DNA of 64,000 bases, taken from contig JAFYXV010000001.1 of assembly GCA_017557885.1 (NCBI GenBank), positions 1-64,000 of the forward strand. The letters run 5' to 3'. Position numbers and translations under genes: made by a program. The first letter of the stretch is position 1. The number at the start of each line of letters is the position of its first letter. The DNA comes from a bacterium. GTDB taxonomy: Bacteria > Auribacterota > UBA3054. The notes beneath the pieces are model-generated. The model did not search any database. It was not told the DNA's origin and was given only the letters and a program-made list of their open reading frames with translations. Positions 51,619-62,804 of this stretch are shown piece by piece.

Positions 51619-52728
51619 ATGAGACAAATGATCAAGGATCTGAGAGAGGGGGATGTAGTAAACGATTTTTACGTCGTGCAGCAGTGCGAGAAGCGCGAGT
51701 CCAAGTTTAACAAGGTTTTTCTGACGCTTACGCTGGCGGACGCTTCCGGGAGCGTGGCGGCGGCCGTTTGGGACGACGCGGAGCGCCTCGCGAAGATCTT
51801 TGAACCGGGACATGTGGTCAAGGTCACGGGCAAGGTCGGCGTTTACGAAGGCAAGCCCCAGATAAAGGTCTCGGACGGCCGGGCGGCGAAGCCCGGGGAT
51901 GATTTCAAAGAGAGCGACATGCGCCCTTCGACGCCCTACGACATCGAGAAGATGTGGATGGAGCTGGAAGGGTATCGCAAAAGCGTTCAGGATCCTTATG
52001 TCGGCAAGCTTCTGGCTTTCTTTTTCGAGGACCCGGAGTTTGCGAAGGAGTTCAAAGTCCACACCGCGGCCAAGGCCATGCACCACGCCTACTGCGGCGG
52101 GCTTCTCGAGCACACCCTGGGGGTGACGCGCCTGGTCCTGTCCATGGCGGAGTGCTATCCCAAGATGTCCCGCGACCTTCTGGTGGCGGGCGCCATGCTG
52201 CACGACATCGGGAAGATCTTCGAGATGGGAGGCCTCCTGAGCACCGAATACACCACCCTGGGACGTCTTATCGGCCACATCTCCTACGCCAGCGAACTGG
52301 TTGGCAAAGCCTGCGACAAGATCGAGGGTTTTCCGTCCGAACTCAGGCTGCAGTTGCAGCATTTGATACTGAGCCACCACGGCAAGCTGGAATTCGGCTC
52401 TCCGGTGGTTCCCCAGACGCCGGAGGCCATGGCGCTTTTCCGCGCCGACGAGTTCGACGCGCATTTCTACATGGCTTTCCGGGCCATCTCCGAGGAGAAG
52501 GATCAGTCCGGAGATTTCACCTCTAGGGTGAAGGCTTTGGAAACGGCGCTGTTCAAAACGGAAAAGGCCAGGTTCGGCGAAGCATATTCCATGGCTTTTC
52601 CCGGGGATTATATAGACAGATCCATCACCACGGTCAGCTTCGACAAGCCGGAACTTCCGGCTGAAGAGAAACCGGCTCCGGAAGTTCCCTCCGAGGAAAC
52701 CGCCGCCAAGCAGGGCGACTTGTTTTAA
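51619..52728 (+). CDS. YhaM-like 3'-5' exoribonuclease (OB fold plus HD domain)
   Basis: 369 residues. An N-terminal OB-fold (FNKVFLTLTLADASGSVAAA, VVKVTGKVGVYEGKPQI, about 20-90) is followed by an HD hydrolase domain with AYCGGLLEHTLGV, the HD pair in AMLHDIGKIFEMGG and LILSHHGKLEFG (about 155-270). This is the YhaM/CBF1 arrangement, which degrades RNA or DNA from the 3' end. The Glu/Pro-rich tail of about 30 residues looks unstructured. Its stop overlaps mnmA by 1 base. Confidence 0.9.
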   Translation: MRQMIKDLREGDVVNDFYVVQQCEKRESKFNKVFLTLTLADASGSVAAAVWDDAERLAKIFEPGHVVKVTGKVGVYEGKPQIKVSDGRAAKPGDDFKESDMRPSTPYDIEKMWMELEGYRKSVQDPYVGKLLAFFFEDPEFAKEFKVHTAAKAMHHAYCGGLLEHTLGVTRLVLSMAECYPKMSRDLLVAGAMLHDIGKIFEMGGLLSTEYTTLGRLIGHISYASELVGKACDKIEGFPSELRLQLQHLILSHHGKLEFGSPVVPQTPEAMALFRADEFDAHFYMAFRAISEEKDQSGDFTSRVKALETALFKTEKARFGEAYSMAFPGDYIDRSITTVSFDKPELPAEEKPAPEVPSEETAAKQGDLF

Positions 52729-53753
52729 TGAGGATACTGGTCGCCATATCGGGAGGCGTTGACTCCGCGGTCTCCGCTTATTTATTGAAAAAGGCCGGGC
52801 ATGAGGTCTTGACAGCGCACTTTTTGACCAGCGAGCGGGGATATGCGGCGGCGGAAGACGCCAAAAGAGTCGCAGCCGCCCTGGGCGTTGAGTGCGTTTT
52901 AAAAGACCTGAGGGAAAGATTTGAGGAAACGGTGGTGAAGCCTTTCATCAAGGAATACCTTCAGGCCAGGACGCCCAACCCCTGCGTCAACTGCAATCCT
53001 AATTTCAAGTTTAGGGAGCTTCTCTCCCTGGCGGACGAATTGGAATGCGAAATGGCCGCCACCGGCCATTACGCCAGGATAGAGCGGGACATTACGGGCA
53101 GGGCGCATCTTTTGGCCGCGGCGAATTGGAAGAAGGACCAGTCTTATTTTTTGTCGCGCCTTAGTTATGACCAGATATCCAGGATCGTTTTTCCCCTGGG
53201 CGGCATGGAAAAGGAGGAAGTCAGGGAGATCGCCGCAAAGGCGGGGCTCCCGGTGGCCCGGAAAAGGGACAGCCAGGAGATCTGCTTCATTCCCAACGAC
53301 GACTACGAGGCTTTTTTGAAAGAGCGCGTTCCCGACAGTTTCAAGCCGGGCGTTATCTGCGACGTTTCCGGCCGGGAGGCGGGGACCCACGTGGGGCTGC
53401 CCGCCTACACCATTGGGCAGCGGAAAAAAATTGGGGCCCACTGCGTGAGAAAGTACGTGGTCAGGATAGAAAAACAGGAAAACAGGGTGATCATAGGCGA
53501 GAACGAGGACCTTTTGAAAAAGGAAGCGCTGCTGGAGGACGTGGCCTGGCTGCAGCCGCCCCCGGGGGAGGAGTTTAACGCGGAATGCAAGATCCGCTCC
53601 ACCAGTTTGCCGAAGAAGTGCCGTGTCAAGATCTTGTCCAAGGAAAAGGTCCTTATAGAGTTTGCGGAGCCGGAGCGGGCGGTGACGCCGGGTCAGGCGG
53701 GAGTCGTTTATTGTTCCGGAGAAGTTTTGGGCGAGGGTACCATCGGCGGATAA
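52728..53753 (+). CDS. mnmA: tRNA-specific 2-thiouridylase
   Basis: 341 residues. MnmA thiolates U34 of Lys, Glu and Gln tRNAs. The PP-loop SGGVDS is at 8-13, catalytic Cys86 lies in TPNPCVNCN, and the second catalytic Cys186 in DSQEICFIP; KDQSYFLSRL and GLPAYTIGQRKKIG follow. Slightly shorter than E. coli MnmA but complete. Coupled to the exonuclease gene. Confidence 0.96.
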   Translation: MRILVAISGGVDSAVSAYLLKKAGHEVLTAHFLTSERGYAAAEDAKRVAAALGVECVLKDLRERFEETVVKPFIKEYLQARTPNPCVNCNPNFKFRELLSLADELECEMAATGHYARIERDITGRAHLLAAANWKKDQSYFLSRLSYDQISRIVFPLGGMEKEEVREIAAKAGLPVARKRDSQEICFIPNDDYEAFLKERVPDSFKPGVICDVSGREAGTHVGLPAYTIGQRKKIGAHCVRKYVVRIEKQENRVIIGENEDLLKKEALLEDVAWLQPPPGEEFNAECKIRSTSLPKKCRVKILSKEKVLIEFAEPERAVTPGQAGVVYCSGEVLGEGTIGG

Positions 53754-53757
53754 GTTA

Positions 53758-53766
53758 TGCTAAAAT
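53758..53766 (+). promoter_or_regulatory. Extended -10 promoter of panB
   Basis: TG-C-TAAAAT (hexamer 53761-53766), 45 bases before ATG 53811. Confidence 0.5.
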
Positions 53767-53810
53767 AAATATTTCAGAAATTAAATTGAGAAATTTCACC
53801 TTTTTTCAAA

Positions 53811-54599
53811 ATGACTTCGCTTAGAAAACTTAATGAGAAATATCTGGCCGGGGAAAAGCTGGTGGCTTTGACCGGCTACGACGCTTTGATGTCCTCCCTG
53901 CTGGCAGAGGCGGGAGTCGATTTCATATTGGTGGGCGACTCGCTTTCCAACGTGATCGCCGGATATCCCAACACGCTGCCCGTCAATATGGAGCAAATGC
54001 TCTGGCACACCCAGATGACCGTCAGGGGCGCCAAGGGGACGCCGGTGGTGGCCGACATGCCGTTTATGTCCTACGAGGTCTCCCGGGAGCAGGCCATGAT
54101 CAACGCCGGCCGCTTCATCAAAGAAGGCGGGGCGGACGCGGTGAAACTGGAAGGCGGCAGCGCGGCCTATCCCGTAATAAAAGCCCTGACGGAAGCCCAC
54201 ATCCCGGTCTGCGGGCACGTTGGCCTGCAGCCTCAGTCCGTTCTGACGCTGGGGGGTTATTCCGTGCAGGGAAAGACAAAAGAAACGGCTACGAAGATCA
54301 AGGAGGACGCTCTGGCGGTCCAGGAAGCGGGCGCTTTCGCGGTGGTTTTGGAAATGATCCCGGCCGACTTGGCCGCGGAGATCACCTCCCTTCTGAAGAT
54401 CCCCACCATCGGGATCGGCGCCGGGCCCCATTGTTCCGGGCAGATCCTGGTGACCCAGGACCTTCTGGGCATGACGGGAAGCAAAATGAAGATCGCAAAG
54501 CGCTACGCCGAATTGAGGAAAGAGGCCCTGGAGGCTCTTTCCAGTTATGTCTCCGATGTTAAAAAAGGCTTGACGCCATCCGAAGAAAATTCCTTCTGA
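53811..54599 (+). CDS. panB: 3-methyl-2-oxobutanoate hydroxymethyltransferase
   Basis: 262 residues. Makes ketopantoate from ketoisovalerate and methylene-tetrahydrofolate, the first step toward pantothenate and CoA. Motifs: LTGYDALMSSLLAEAGVDF, LVGDSLSNVIAGY, VVADMPFMSYE, GGADAVKLEGG, GHVGLQPQSV and IPTIGIGAGPHCSGQILV. No other pantothenate genes are near; a TPR lipoprotein gene follows after 1 base. Confidence 0.97.
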   Translation: MTSLRKLNEKYLAGEKLVALTGYDALMSSLLAEAGVDFILVGDSLSNVIAGYPNTLPVNMEQMLWHTQMTVRGAKGTPVVADMPFMSYEVSREQAMINAGRFIKEGGADAVKLEGGSAAYPVIKALTEAHIPVCGHVGLQPQSVLTLGGYSVQGKTKETATKIKEDALAVQEAGAFAVVLEMIPADLAAEITSLLKIPTIGIGAGPHCSGQILVTQDLLGMTGSKMKIAKRYAELRKEALEALSSYVSDVKKGLTPSEENSF

Positions 54600-54600
54600 C

Positions 54601-56268
54601 ATGAAAAAGTTTTTATCCATACTGTTTATCATCGCTTTCGCCCTGGGGCTTTTTCTTTTGAACGCCTGCCGGGACGAGGCCTCCGATTTGAAAAGCTCCC
54701 TTGACAGCGCCCAGCGCGCCATTAATTTGGGCGACTACGGCCGGGCGCAGCGCATTTATTACGAACTGAAGCAAAAATTCCCCGAAGAGCAGAAGATCAG
54801 GCTGGGCCTGGGCTATTGCTACCTGAAGCAGAACCACGACGAATACGCCGGCGGCGAATTTTCCAAAGTCCTCGCCCTCTCCCAGCAGACCAACGGCTGG
54901 GCCTGGCTGGGCTTGGGAACGTACTACAAGCGCCTCAGGAAAAGCGAGGAGGCCAGGACTTGCTACGAGAACGCGGTCTTCTGCATGCCTGATTCCAAGG
55001 AGGCGCTCTGCGACCTGGGCAACCTTTATTTCCAAGCCGGCAACTATGAGAAGGCCGCGGAAAATTACGTCAAGGCTGTGAAAGCCGGCGACACCCGGGG
55101 CGAACTTCTGGCGGTCATCGGCTCCTGCTATCAGAGGACGAAAAACTGGCGGGAAGCGGTCCGTTATCTGGAGAGGGCTTCCCAGGAGCTGCCGAAAAAC
55201 AAGAAGCTGCCGCTGCAGCTGGCGTACATCTACCGCGAGAATTTCGACGACCCCGTGAAGGCGGCGGATTTCTTCAGGAAATACGCGGAACTGGATCCCC
55301 AGGGGGCCAGGGCGCTTTACGCCACCTTCCGCATGCCGGAGAAGAACGTGGAGGAAGACGCTCAGAAGAAGGAGGAGGGCGCTCCGGCGGTGACCATCGT
55401 GGACAAGCCGGAGGATGATCCCAAGGAGCAGATGACGCCCCAGGAGAAGGCCAAGAGCGAGGCCGACACCTTCGAGCATGACGGCCGCCTGTGCCGTCTG
55501 GACGGCAAGTTCAAGGAAGCCATCAAGAATTACGAGAAAGCCCTGAAACTCGATCCCTCCAGGGGATACCTTTACGAGGAGCTGGGGGACATCTACGCCG
55601 GAGAATTCAAGGACGACGAGCTTCTGTCGGCTCTCAGGAACTACAAATCCTACGCCGACTGGTGCCGCAAGGACAGCCAGGCTTTCGCGGCCGCCAACCA
55701 GAAGGTGAAGGATATCCAGGCCCGCTACAACCAGGCGGAGACCAAGCTTCGCGAGATGAAGGAAAAGGAGGCCGAGGCGAAACTGCAGGCCCAGAAGGAA
55801 GAGGAAGAACGCAAAAAAGCGCTGGACAAGGACGTGGAAGACAAGATGGCGAAAGCCAAATCCTACGACCAGCTGATCACGGAAGGCAGCCGCCTGATCC
55901 AAAGGCAGGATTATGTTCAGGCCAGGGAGGTCTTCCAGAAGGCGCTGGCCATGAACGAGGATGACTGCAGGGCTTATTACAACCTAGGCCTGATCACCTT
56001 TGCGCAGGTCAGGGCCAGCCGGAAAAGCGGGGAGGACAACAAGGAAAAATTGGAAGAGGCTGTCCAGTATTTCACCAGCGCCATTGAAAAGAAGAAAAAT
56101 TACGCCAGCAGCTACGCTCTGCGCGGCCTTAGCTATGAGTTCATGGGCCGGAACGACAAAGCCATGGCGGACTATATGGACTATCTCGAGATGACGGAAG
56201 ACAGCGACGACTCGAACTTCAAAAAGACGATCACCACTCGTTATGAGATTCTTGCCGGAGCCCGCTGA
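54601..56268 (+). CDS. TPR-repeat lipoprotein
   Basis: 555 residues. Signal peptide with lipobox LNAC (Cys23). Two TPR blocks: about 35-245 (for example YGRAQRIYYELKQKFPEEQK, ALCDLGNLYFQAGNYEKAAE) and about 290-345, then a Lys/Glu-rich coiled-coil-like stretch (about 370-420) and a final TPR block (about 430-540). The final block is almost duplicated by the next gene. Predicted lipid-anchored scaffold for envelope protein complexes. Confidence 0.85.
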   Translation: MKKFLSILFIIAFALGLFLLNACRDEASDLKSSLDSAQRAINLGDYGRAQRIYYELKQKFPEEQKIRLGLGYCYLKQNHDEYAGGEFSKVLALSQQTNGWAWLGLGTYYKRLRKSEEARTCYENAVFCMPDSKEALCDLGNLYFQAGNYEKAAENYVKAVKAGDTRGELLAVIGSCYQRTKNWREAVRYLERASQELPKNKKLPLQLAYIYRENFDDPVKAADFFRKYAELDPQGARALYATFRMPEKNVEEDAQKKEEGAPAVTIVDKPEDDPKEQMTPQEKAKSEADTFEHDGRLCRLDGKFKEAIKNYEKALKLDPSRGYLYEELGDIYAGEFKDDELLSALRNYKSYADWCRKDSQAFAAANQKVKDIQARYNQAETKLREMKEKEAEAKLQAQKEEEERKKALDKDVEDKMAKAKSYDQLITEGSRLIQRQDYVQAREVFQKALAMNEDDCRAYYNLGLITFAQVRASRKSGEDNKEKLEEAVQYFTSAIEKKKNYASSYALRGLSYEFMGRNDKAMADYMDYLEMTEDSDDSNFKKTITTRYEILAGAR

Positions 56269-56283
56269 CAAGATGGACGGGGA

Positions 56284-56823
56284 ATGATGAAAAAGAATTT
56301 TCTTAGCCTTGCGATCCTTATGCTTTTGGCTGTCATCGGCGCGTTCCTGGGACTGAAAAGAGCCGCGTCCCCGTCCGACACGCCCTCTGACGAACGGATC
56401 GCGGAAGCCGAATCCTACGACCTGCTGATCCAGGAAGGCTCCCTCCTGATCCAAAGGGAGGATTATGCGCAGGCCAGGAAGGTCTTCCAGAAGGCGCTGG
56501 CCATGAACGAGGATGACTGCAGGGCTTATTACAATCTCGGCTTGATCATCTTCGCGCAGGTCAGGGCCGGCTTGAAAAACGGGGAGGACAACAAGGAAAA
56601 ATTGGAAGAGGCCGCCCGGTATTTCACCAGCGCCATCGAAAGGAAGAAAGATTACGCCAGCAGCTACGCCCTGCGCGGCCTCTGTCTGGATTTTTTAGAA
56701 CAGAAAGAAAAGGCCCTGGAGGATTATTCCAACTATCTTGAGCTGACGGACGACAACGACGAATCGACCTTCAAACAGCATATCCAAAACAGAATTCAAT
56801 CGCTTTACGGAGTTTCCAAATAA
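56284..56823 (+). CDS. Membrane-anchored TPR protein, partial duplicate of the preceding gene
   Basis: 179 residues: one N-terminal hydrophobic helix (about 5-22) and then a TPR block (about 45-165) nearly identical in DNA and protein to the last 135 residues of the 555-residue lipoprotein (shared QKALAMNEDDCRAYYNLGLI and EDNKEKLEEA). It is a recent tandem duplication fused to a new anchor. Function unknown; same operon. Confidence 0.82.
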   Translation: MMKKNFLSLAILMLLAVIGAFLGLKRAASPSDTPSDERIAEAESYDLLIQEGSLLIQREDYAQARKVFQKALAMNEDDCRAYYNLGLIIFAQVRAGLKNGEDNKEKLEEAARYFTSAIERKKDYASSYALRGLCLDFLEQKEKALEDYSNYLELTDDNDESTFKQHIQNRIQSLYGVSK

Positions 56824-56835
56824 GGAGGAGCTGAA

Positions 56836-58569
56836 ATGCTAAAAATAAACCTGTTTGCCCTTATTCTCGCCGCGGCCCTGCTGAGCCTGAGCGCATGTAA
56901 AAAAGAGCTGCCGGAGACGGAAAAAGCCATGAACGCCGGCGATCTTCTTTTGACCAGCCAGCGCGATTACCAGGGCGCCCGCGAGCAGTACGCCAAGGCC
57001 ATCGCCATCGATCCCGGCTACGACAAAGCTTACCTTGCCATGGCCCAGGCCTACGAAGAGGAAGACGATTACAAGAACGCCGCCAAGTGGTACGGCAAGT
57101 TCGCGGAAGTGACCAAGTCGGAGGACATGCGCCGCCAGGCCCTTGGCTGGAAGCAGGACGCGGAGCACAACCAGGAGCTTTTCGCCAAATCCCAGGTCCA
57201 GGTCGAAAAGGCCGCCACCAAGAACGTGGAGGACACCATCAGGGAAGAACGCGAGAAAGCCGTGGCCTCCGCCGTGGCGGAAGCCAACGAGAAAAACAGC
57301 AAGCTTCTGGATGAAAGCAAGAACGAGATCAAGAATCTGAAGCGCGAAGTGACGGAACTCAAGGACCAGGTCACGCTTTTGAACGAGCAGAAGGAAAGCC
57401 TTGAGAAACGCCTCACCGCCCTCAGGGACACCGACGACGTGGCCTCCCTTCTTAAGACTTTGGGCACCACGGAAGTGGGCCCCGAACTGGCCCAGCAGGT
57501 CGTCAAATTGAAAAACGACAACACCGGCTTGGCCACCAAGGTCAGGAGCCTGGACGAAGTGAACGCCCGATTGAGAGAGGAGATCTCCTCCCTCAAGGCC
57601 CGCTTGAAAAGCGGCGAAGCCGACAAGGCCCAGAAGGCTGAGCTTGAGACATTGAGGAAGAAATACGCTGAGCTGGCCACCGCCAAGGCCGCCACGGAAG
57701 CCCAGCTGCAGTCTCTGAGAGGCTCCACCGCCCAGGCTCTGGCGGAAGCCAAGAACTCCCAGGACAGCGCGGAAAAAGCCCAGGCTCTGGCCCTGGCTTT
57801 GGCTGACAAGAACGCGGAATACGCCGCGCTTGAAAAACAGCTTACCGTGAAGGACGCCAGGATCAGGGAACTGGAGACCCAGACTTCCAATCTGACGCTG
57901 CCCGAGGGCGTGGCCGCCAAGGATATCTCCGAGGAGATCACCTCCCTTAGGAAGGACATCGCTTCTCTGCAAAAACAGAACAGCGCCAAGGACACCCAGA
58001 TCGCTTATCTGAGGAACGAGCTGAATAAAGAGAACGGCGGCGTAACGCGCTCCGAAGCGGAAAGCATCCGCCGCCAGAACGCCGAGCTGCACCAGCAGGT
58101 CCTGGCCGCCAACGAGGCCGTCAAGGACGAGAAGGCCCGCCGCGAGGAAGTCCAGAAACAGATGACGGCCCAGGCGGAAGCCTTGAGGACCGTGCCGCCC
58201 GTTCCCGTGGACAGCCTGATGGAACCCAGCGGCAAGCAGCCCGAAACTACCGTCGCGTCGGCTTTCGACACTTCCGCTTCCACGGCTCCCAGGGACGATT
58301 TCCAGCCTTTGCCGGGCTCCGGCCAAAACGCGGGAACCCCGATCAAAACTTACCGCTCCGGCCCCATACAGACCGTTCCGCCCTCCCGTCCCGCCCCGCA
58401 AAAAAGACCGAAAGTCTATCAGGTCAAACGCGGCGACACGCTGTACGGCATAGCCCAGAAATTCTACGGCGACTCCAGCCAGTGGAGGAAGATCCTGCGC
58501 TACAACAAGGACGAACTCAGGAACGCCAACGCTTTGAAAGTTGGCCAGAGACTTTACATACCGGATTAA
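56836..58569 (+). CDS. Lipoprotein with TPR, long coiled coil and C-terminal LysM
   Basis: 577 residues. Lipobox LSAC (Cys21), a short TPR pair (about 28-100), a very long heptad-rich coiled coil (about 115-465), a Pro-rich linker, and a LysM domain at about 525-576 (VYQVKRGDTLYGIAQKFYGD, ending VGQRLYIPD). LysM binds peptidoglycan, so the protein could bridge the lipid anchor and the cell wall. Follows the two TPR genes with 12 bases between, forming an envelope cluster. AGGAGG-type site before ATG 56836. Confidence 0.9.
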   Translation: MLKINLFALILAAALLSLSACKKELPETEKAMNAGDLLLTSQRDYQGAREQYAKAIAIDPGYDKAYLAMAQAYEEEDDYKNAAKWYGKFAEVTKSEDMRRQALGWKQDAEHNQELFAKSQVQVEKAATKNVEDTIREEREKAVASAVAEANEKNSKLLDESKNEIKNLKREVTELKDQVTLLNEQKESLEKRLTALRDTDDVASLLKTLGTTEVGPELAQQVVKLKNDNTGLATKVRSLDEVNARLREEISSLKARLKSGEADKAQKAELETLRKKYAELATAKAATEAQLQSLRGSTAQALAEAKNSQDSAEKAQALALALADKNAEYAALEKQLTVKDARIRELETQTSNLTLPEGVAAKDISEEITSLRKDIASLQKQNSAKDTQIAYLRNELNKENGGVTRSEAESIRRQNAELHQQVLAANEAVKDEKARREEVQKQMTAQAEALRTVPPVPVDSLMEPSGKQPETTVASAFDTSASTAPRDDFQPLPGSGQNAGTPIKTYRSGPIQTVPPSRPAPQKRPKVYQVKRGDTLYGIAQKFYGDSSQWRKILRYNKDELRNANALKVGQRLYIPD

Positions 58570-58577
58570 TTATTTAA

Positions 58578-60200
<1,623 letters not shown>

Positions 60201-60222
60201 GCTTACCGCTTTTCGCGCAGCG

Positions 60223-61278
60223 TCAAGCGCTTTTGTGATCTCCGCGGTCGACCACGATCTCGTAGCCCGCACAGGCTACCCGGGCGGAAAGGCACTTGAT
60301 GCATTCAGCTGATTCGCTGCCGGTGCAGATCTTGCCGTCGTAAAGCGCGTACTTGTCACGAACGCTTACAGGAGATAGGTTAGGCATCACGACGTTCGCG
60401 CCGTGTCTCAAGCCTTTTTCACGGCCTTCAGGATCGATCGTGCCAAGGGCTGTCGTAGCCGGCAGAAGCACATCCGGCACCAGAAGGCGGATGATGGAAA
60501 GAAGTTTCAATGTCAGATCAAGGCTGCCCTGCGGTTCGTTCTTAAAGATCGTGTCTTTATGAGGAATAAAAGGACCGATTCCGCACATGTCAGGTTTGAA
60601 TTCCGAGATGAAGCGAAGGTCTGCGATCAAATTCTGCGTGGTCTGGAAAGGAGATCCGACCATCATGCCGCAGCCGACCTGAAAGCCGATTTTGCGCAAT
60701 AATTTGAGGCAGTTCATGCGGTTTTCAAAGGAGAGATCGGCTGGATGCAGCTTAGCGTAATGAAGGGGAGAGGCGGTTTCGTGACGGAGAAGATAGCGGT
60801 CGGCGCCGGCTTCAAAGTACGCGCGGTAACTTGCTTCGCTTTTTTCTCCAATGGAAAGCGTCACGGCGCAATCCGGATGCATTGTCTTTATTCCGCGAAT
60901 CAAAGAAATGATCTTGTCATCAGTATAGAAAGGATCCTCGCCGCCCTGAAGAACGAAAGTGCGGAAACCCAGTTCATATCCCTCGCGCACGCAATCTAAT
61001 ATTCCTTCATCACTAAGGCGGTAGCGGTCGGCCTTCACATTCTTGCAGTTGATGCCGCAATAATAGCAGCTGTTCTTGCAATAGTTCGTGAATTCGATGA
61101 GTCCTCTGATATATACGGCTTTGCCGTAGATCTTTTCACGGACTTCGCGCGCACAGGCTCCAAGGTACGCAAGAGCCTCTTCGTCTTCCGCTGCCAGAAG
61201 AGCCTCAAGCTCAGCATCCGAAACGTCGCGCGTGGATTTGAGTTTGTCGATAATCGCTTTAATATCCATCAACTCCAT
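60223..61278 (-). CDS. hydE: [FeFe]-hydrogenase maturase HydE
   Basis: 351 residues (348 if ATG 61269 is used). Radical-SAM enzyme building the diatomic-ligand/dithiolate part of the hydrogenase H-cluster. RGLIEFTNYCKNSCYYCG holds the SAM cluster cysteines 67, 71 and 74; FVLQGGEDPFY, DRYLLRHETASP, GCGMMVGSPFQTT, CGIGPFIPHKDT and GANVVMPNLSP are family blocks, and three C-terminal Cys (ICTGSESAECIKC) match the second cluster site. Indicates hydrogen metabolism. hydF, hydG and the hydrogenase are not in the window. Its TAAAAT -10 overlaps the first ATG, so a near-leaderless start at 61269 is possible. Confidence 0.93.
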   Translation of the reverse strand: MELMDIKAIIDKLKSTRDVSDAELEALLAAEDEEALAYLGACAREVREKIYGKAVYIRGLIEFTNYCKNSCYYCGINCKNVKADRYRLSDEGILDCVREGYELGFRTFVLQGGEDPFYTDDKIISLIRGIKTMHPDCAVTLSIGEKSEASYRAYFEAGADRYLLRHETASPLHYAKLHPADLSFENRMNCLKLLRKIGFQVGCGMMVGSPFQTTQNLIADLRFISEFKPDMCGIGPFIPHKDTIFKNEPQGSLDLTLKLLSIIRLLVPDVLLPATTALGTIDPEGREKGLRHGANVVMPNLSPVSVRDKYALYDGKICTGSESAECIKCLSARVACAGYEIVVDRGDHKSA

Positions 61279-61305
61279 TTTAGCAGAAAACCCTTTTCGC
61301 TGCGC

Positions 61306-61393
61306 GAAAAAAAGAACGCACCCCCGCTCATGGACTACGCTTGCATTGCCTTGATTTGCGTCCTCTGTGAGGAATGCTTGGGGGTGCGTTCTT
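61306..61393 (-). terminator. Large terminator hairpin after guaA
   Basis: On the minus strand AGAACGCACCCCC (from 61393) pairs with GGGGGTGCGTTCT (to 61313), followed by seven T. The apical region is about 54 bases, much longer than a normal terminator loop, and may fold further. It separates guaA from hydE. Confidence 0.7.
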
Positions 61394-61419
61394 CTTTTTC
61401 GCTCCGCTGGAGCGCTAGC

Positions 61420-62640
61420 TTATTCGAATTCGATGGTGGAGGGCGGCTTCGGCGTGATGTCGTACAGCACTCTGTTCACGCCCGGCACTTCCGCCACGAT
61501 CCTCACGGCCACTTTGCGCAAGAGCTCGTAGGGGATCTGGGCCACTTCCGCGCTCATGGCGTCGGAGGAGAGGATCGCTCTCAGGCAGATGGCTTCCGCG
61601 AAGGTGCGGCGGCCGTCCTTCACGCCCGTAGATTTGAAGCCCGGGCAGACCGCGAAGTACTGCCAGATCTGCTTGTCCAAGCCGGCGGCCTTGATCTCTT
61701 CCCGCCAGATGGCGTCGGCTTCCCTGACGGCGGTGAGTTTTTCCCTGGTGATGGCGCCCACGACTCTCACGCCCAATCCCGGGCCCGGGAAGGGCTGGCG
61801 CCAGACCTGATCCTCAGGCAGTCCCAACGCGGTGCCCACGCCGCGCACTTCGTCCTTGAAGAGCCACTTGATGGGTTCCAAAAGCTTGAAGTCCACGTCC
61901 TCGGGAAGTCCGCCCACGTTGTGGTGGGATTTCACCATGCCTTTCTTGGAGAAGCTTTCTATAATGTCGGGATAGATGGTGCCCTGGAGGAGGAAGTCCA
62001 TCTTGCCGAGCTTGGCTGATTCTTCCTCAAAGACTCTGATGAACTCTTCGCCGATGATCTTCCTTTTCTTCTCGGGATCCTCCACGCCGGCCAGCTTGGT
62101 CAAAAAGCGCTCCCTGGCGTCGATCATGATGAGGTTCATGTTGAAGGTCTGCTTGAAGATCTTTTCAATGCTTTCCGGCTCGTTTTTGCGCATGAGGCCG
62201 TGATCAACGAAGACGCAGGTCAGCTGGTCGCCCACGGCTCTGTGGACCAGCGCGGCGCATACGGAGCTGTCCACGCCGCCGGAGAGGGCGCACAAAACCT
62301 TTTTGTCGCCGACTTCCTTCCTGATCTCCTCCACGGCGTTCTCGATGAAGGCCTCCACGGTCCAGTCGCACTTGAATCCGCAGCTGGCGATGAAAGCGCT
62401 GAATTCTTCGCCGGATCTCAGGTTTCCTTGCAGAAGGACGGGGACGTTGTAGCTGTTCAGGATCGAGGTGTCGCATTCCGACTCGTCGTCGCCGATGGCG
62501 ATGATGGCCTTGGGGGCGAGGGAGGGAGTCAGTTTTTCCACCGGCAAAACTTCGCAGTAAACTTTGGCGGAACGGGCTTGTTTCGCGACTTTCTGATTGT
62601 TGTGGGCGCCGAAATCGGCGATCAAAAGAAGTTCTTTCAT
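61420..62640 (-). CDS. guaA: GMP synthase with collapsed glutamine amidotransferase domain
   Basis: 406 residues, about 110 shorter than usual GuaA. The synthetase half is intact: [10 protein letters not shown] (118-127), [46 protein letters not shown] and the C-terminal [10 protein letters not shown], so XMP amination with ATP is expected. The N-terminal part (1-92) keeps the beginning of the amidotransferase ([25 protein letters not shown]) but where GICYGMQ with the nucleophile should stand it reads [12 protein letters not shown], and the His/Glu half is absent. It must use free ammonia or a separate glutaminase. Confidence 0.93.
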   Translation of the reverse strand: MKELLLIADFGAHNNQKVAKQARSAKVYCEVLPVEKLTPSLAPKAIIAIGDDESECDTSILNSYNVPVLLQGNLRSGEEFSAFIASCGFKCDWTVEAFIENAVEEIRKEVGDKKVLCALSGGVDSSVCAALVHRAVGDQLTCVFVDHGLMRKNEPESIEKIFKQTFNMNLIMIDARERFLTKLAGVEDPEKKRKIIGEEFIRVFEEESAKLGKMDFLLQGTIYPDIIESFSKKGMVKSHHNVGGLPEDVDFKLLEPIKWLFKDEVRGVGTALGLPEDQVWRQPFPGPGLGVRVVGAITREKLTAVREADAIWREEIKAAGLDKQIWQYFAVCPGFKSTGVKDGRRTFAEAICLRAILSSDAMSAEVAQIPYELLRKVAVRIVAEVPGVNRVLYDITPKPPSTIEFE

Positions 62641-62765
62641 AATATCTTCGGTTGAGGTTAAGTTAACGAGAAAATTGTGTCAAAAAATTCATTCAATTTC
62701 AAGGGGAGGGGAGAGCCGGCCGGCTGGTCGCCGAAAAAGCGATTAAAGCCGCCGCAAGGTTTTTT

Positions 62766-62774
62766 TGCTAAAAT
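62766..62774 (+). promoter_or_regulatory. Extended -10 promoter of cdaA
   Basis: TG-C-TAAAAT (hexamer 62769-62774) after a T-run, 31 bases before ATG 62805. Confidence 0.5.
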
Positions 62775-62804
62775 AACAATAGTGAGTAAAACGAATTTTA
62801 AATT

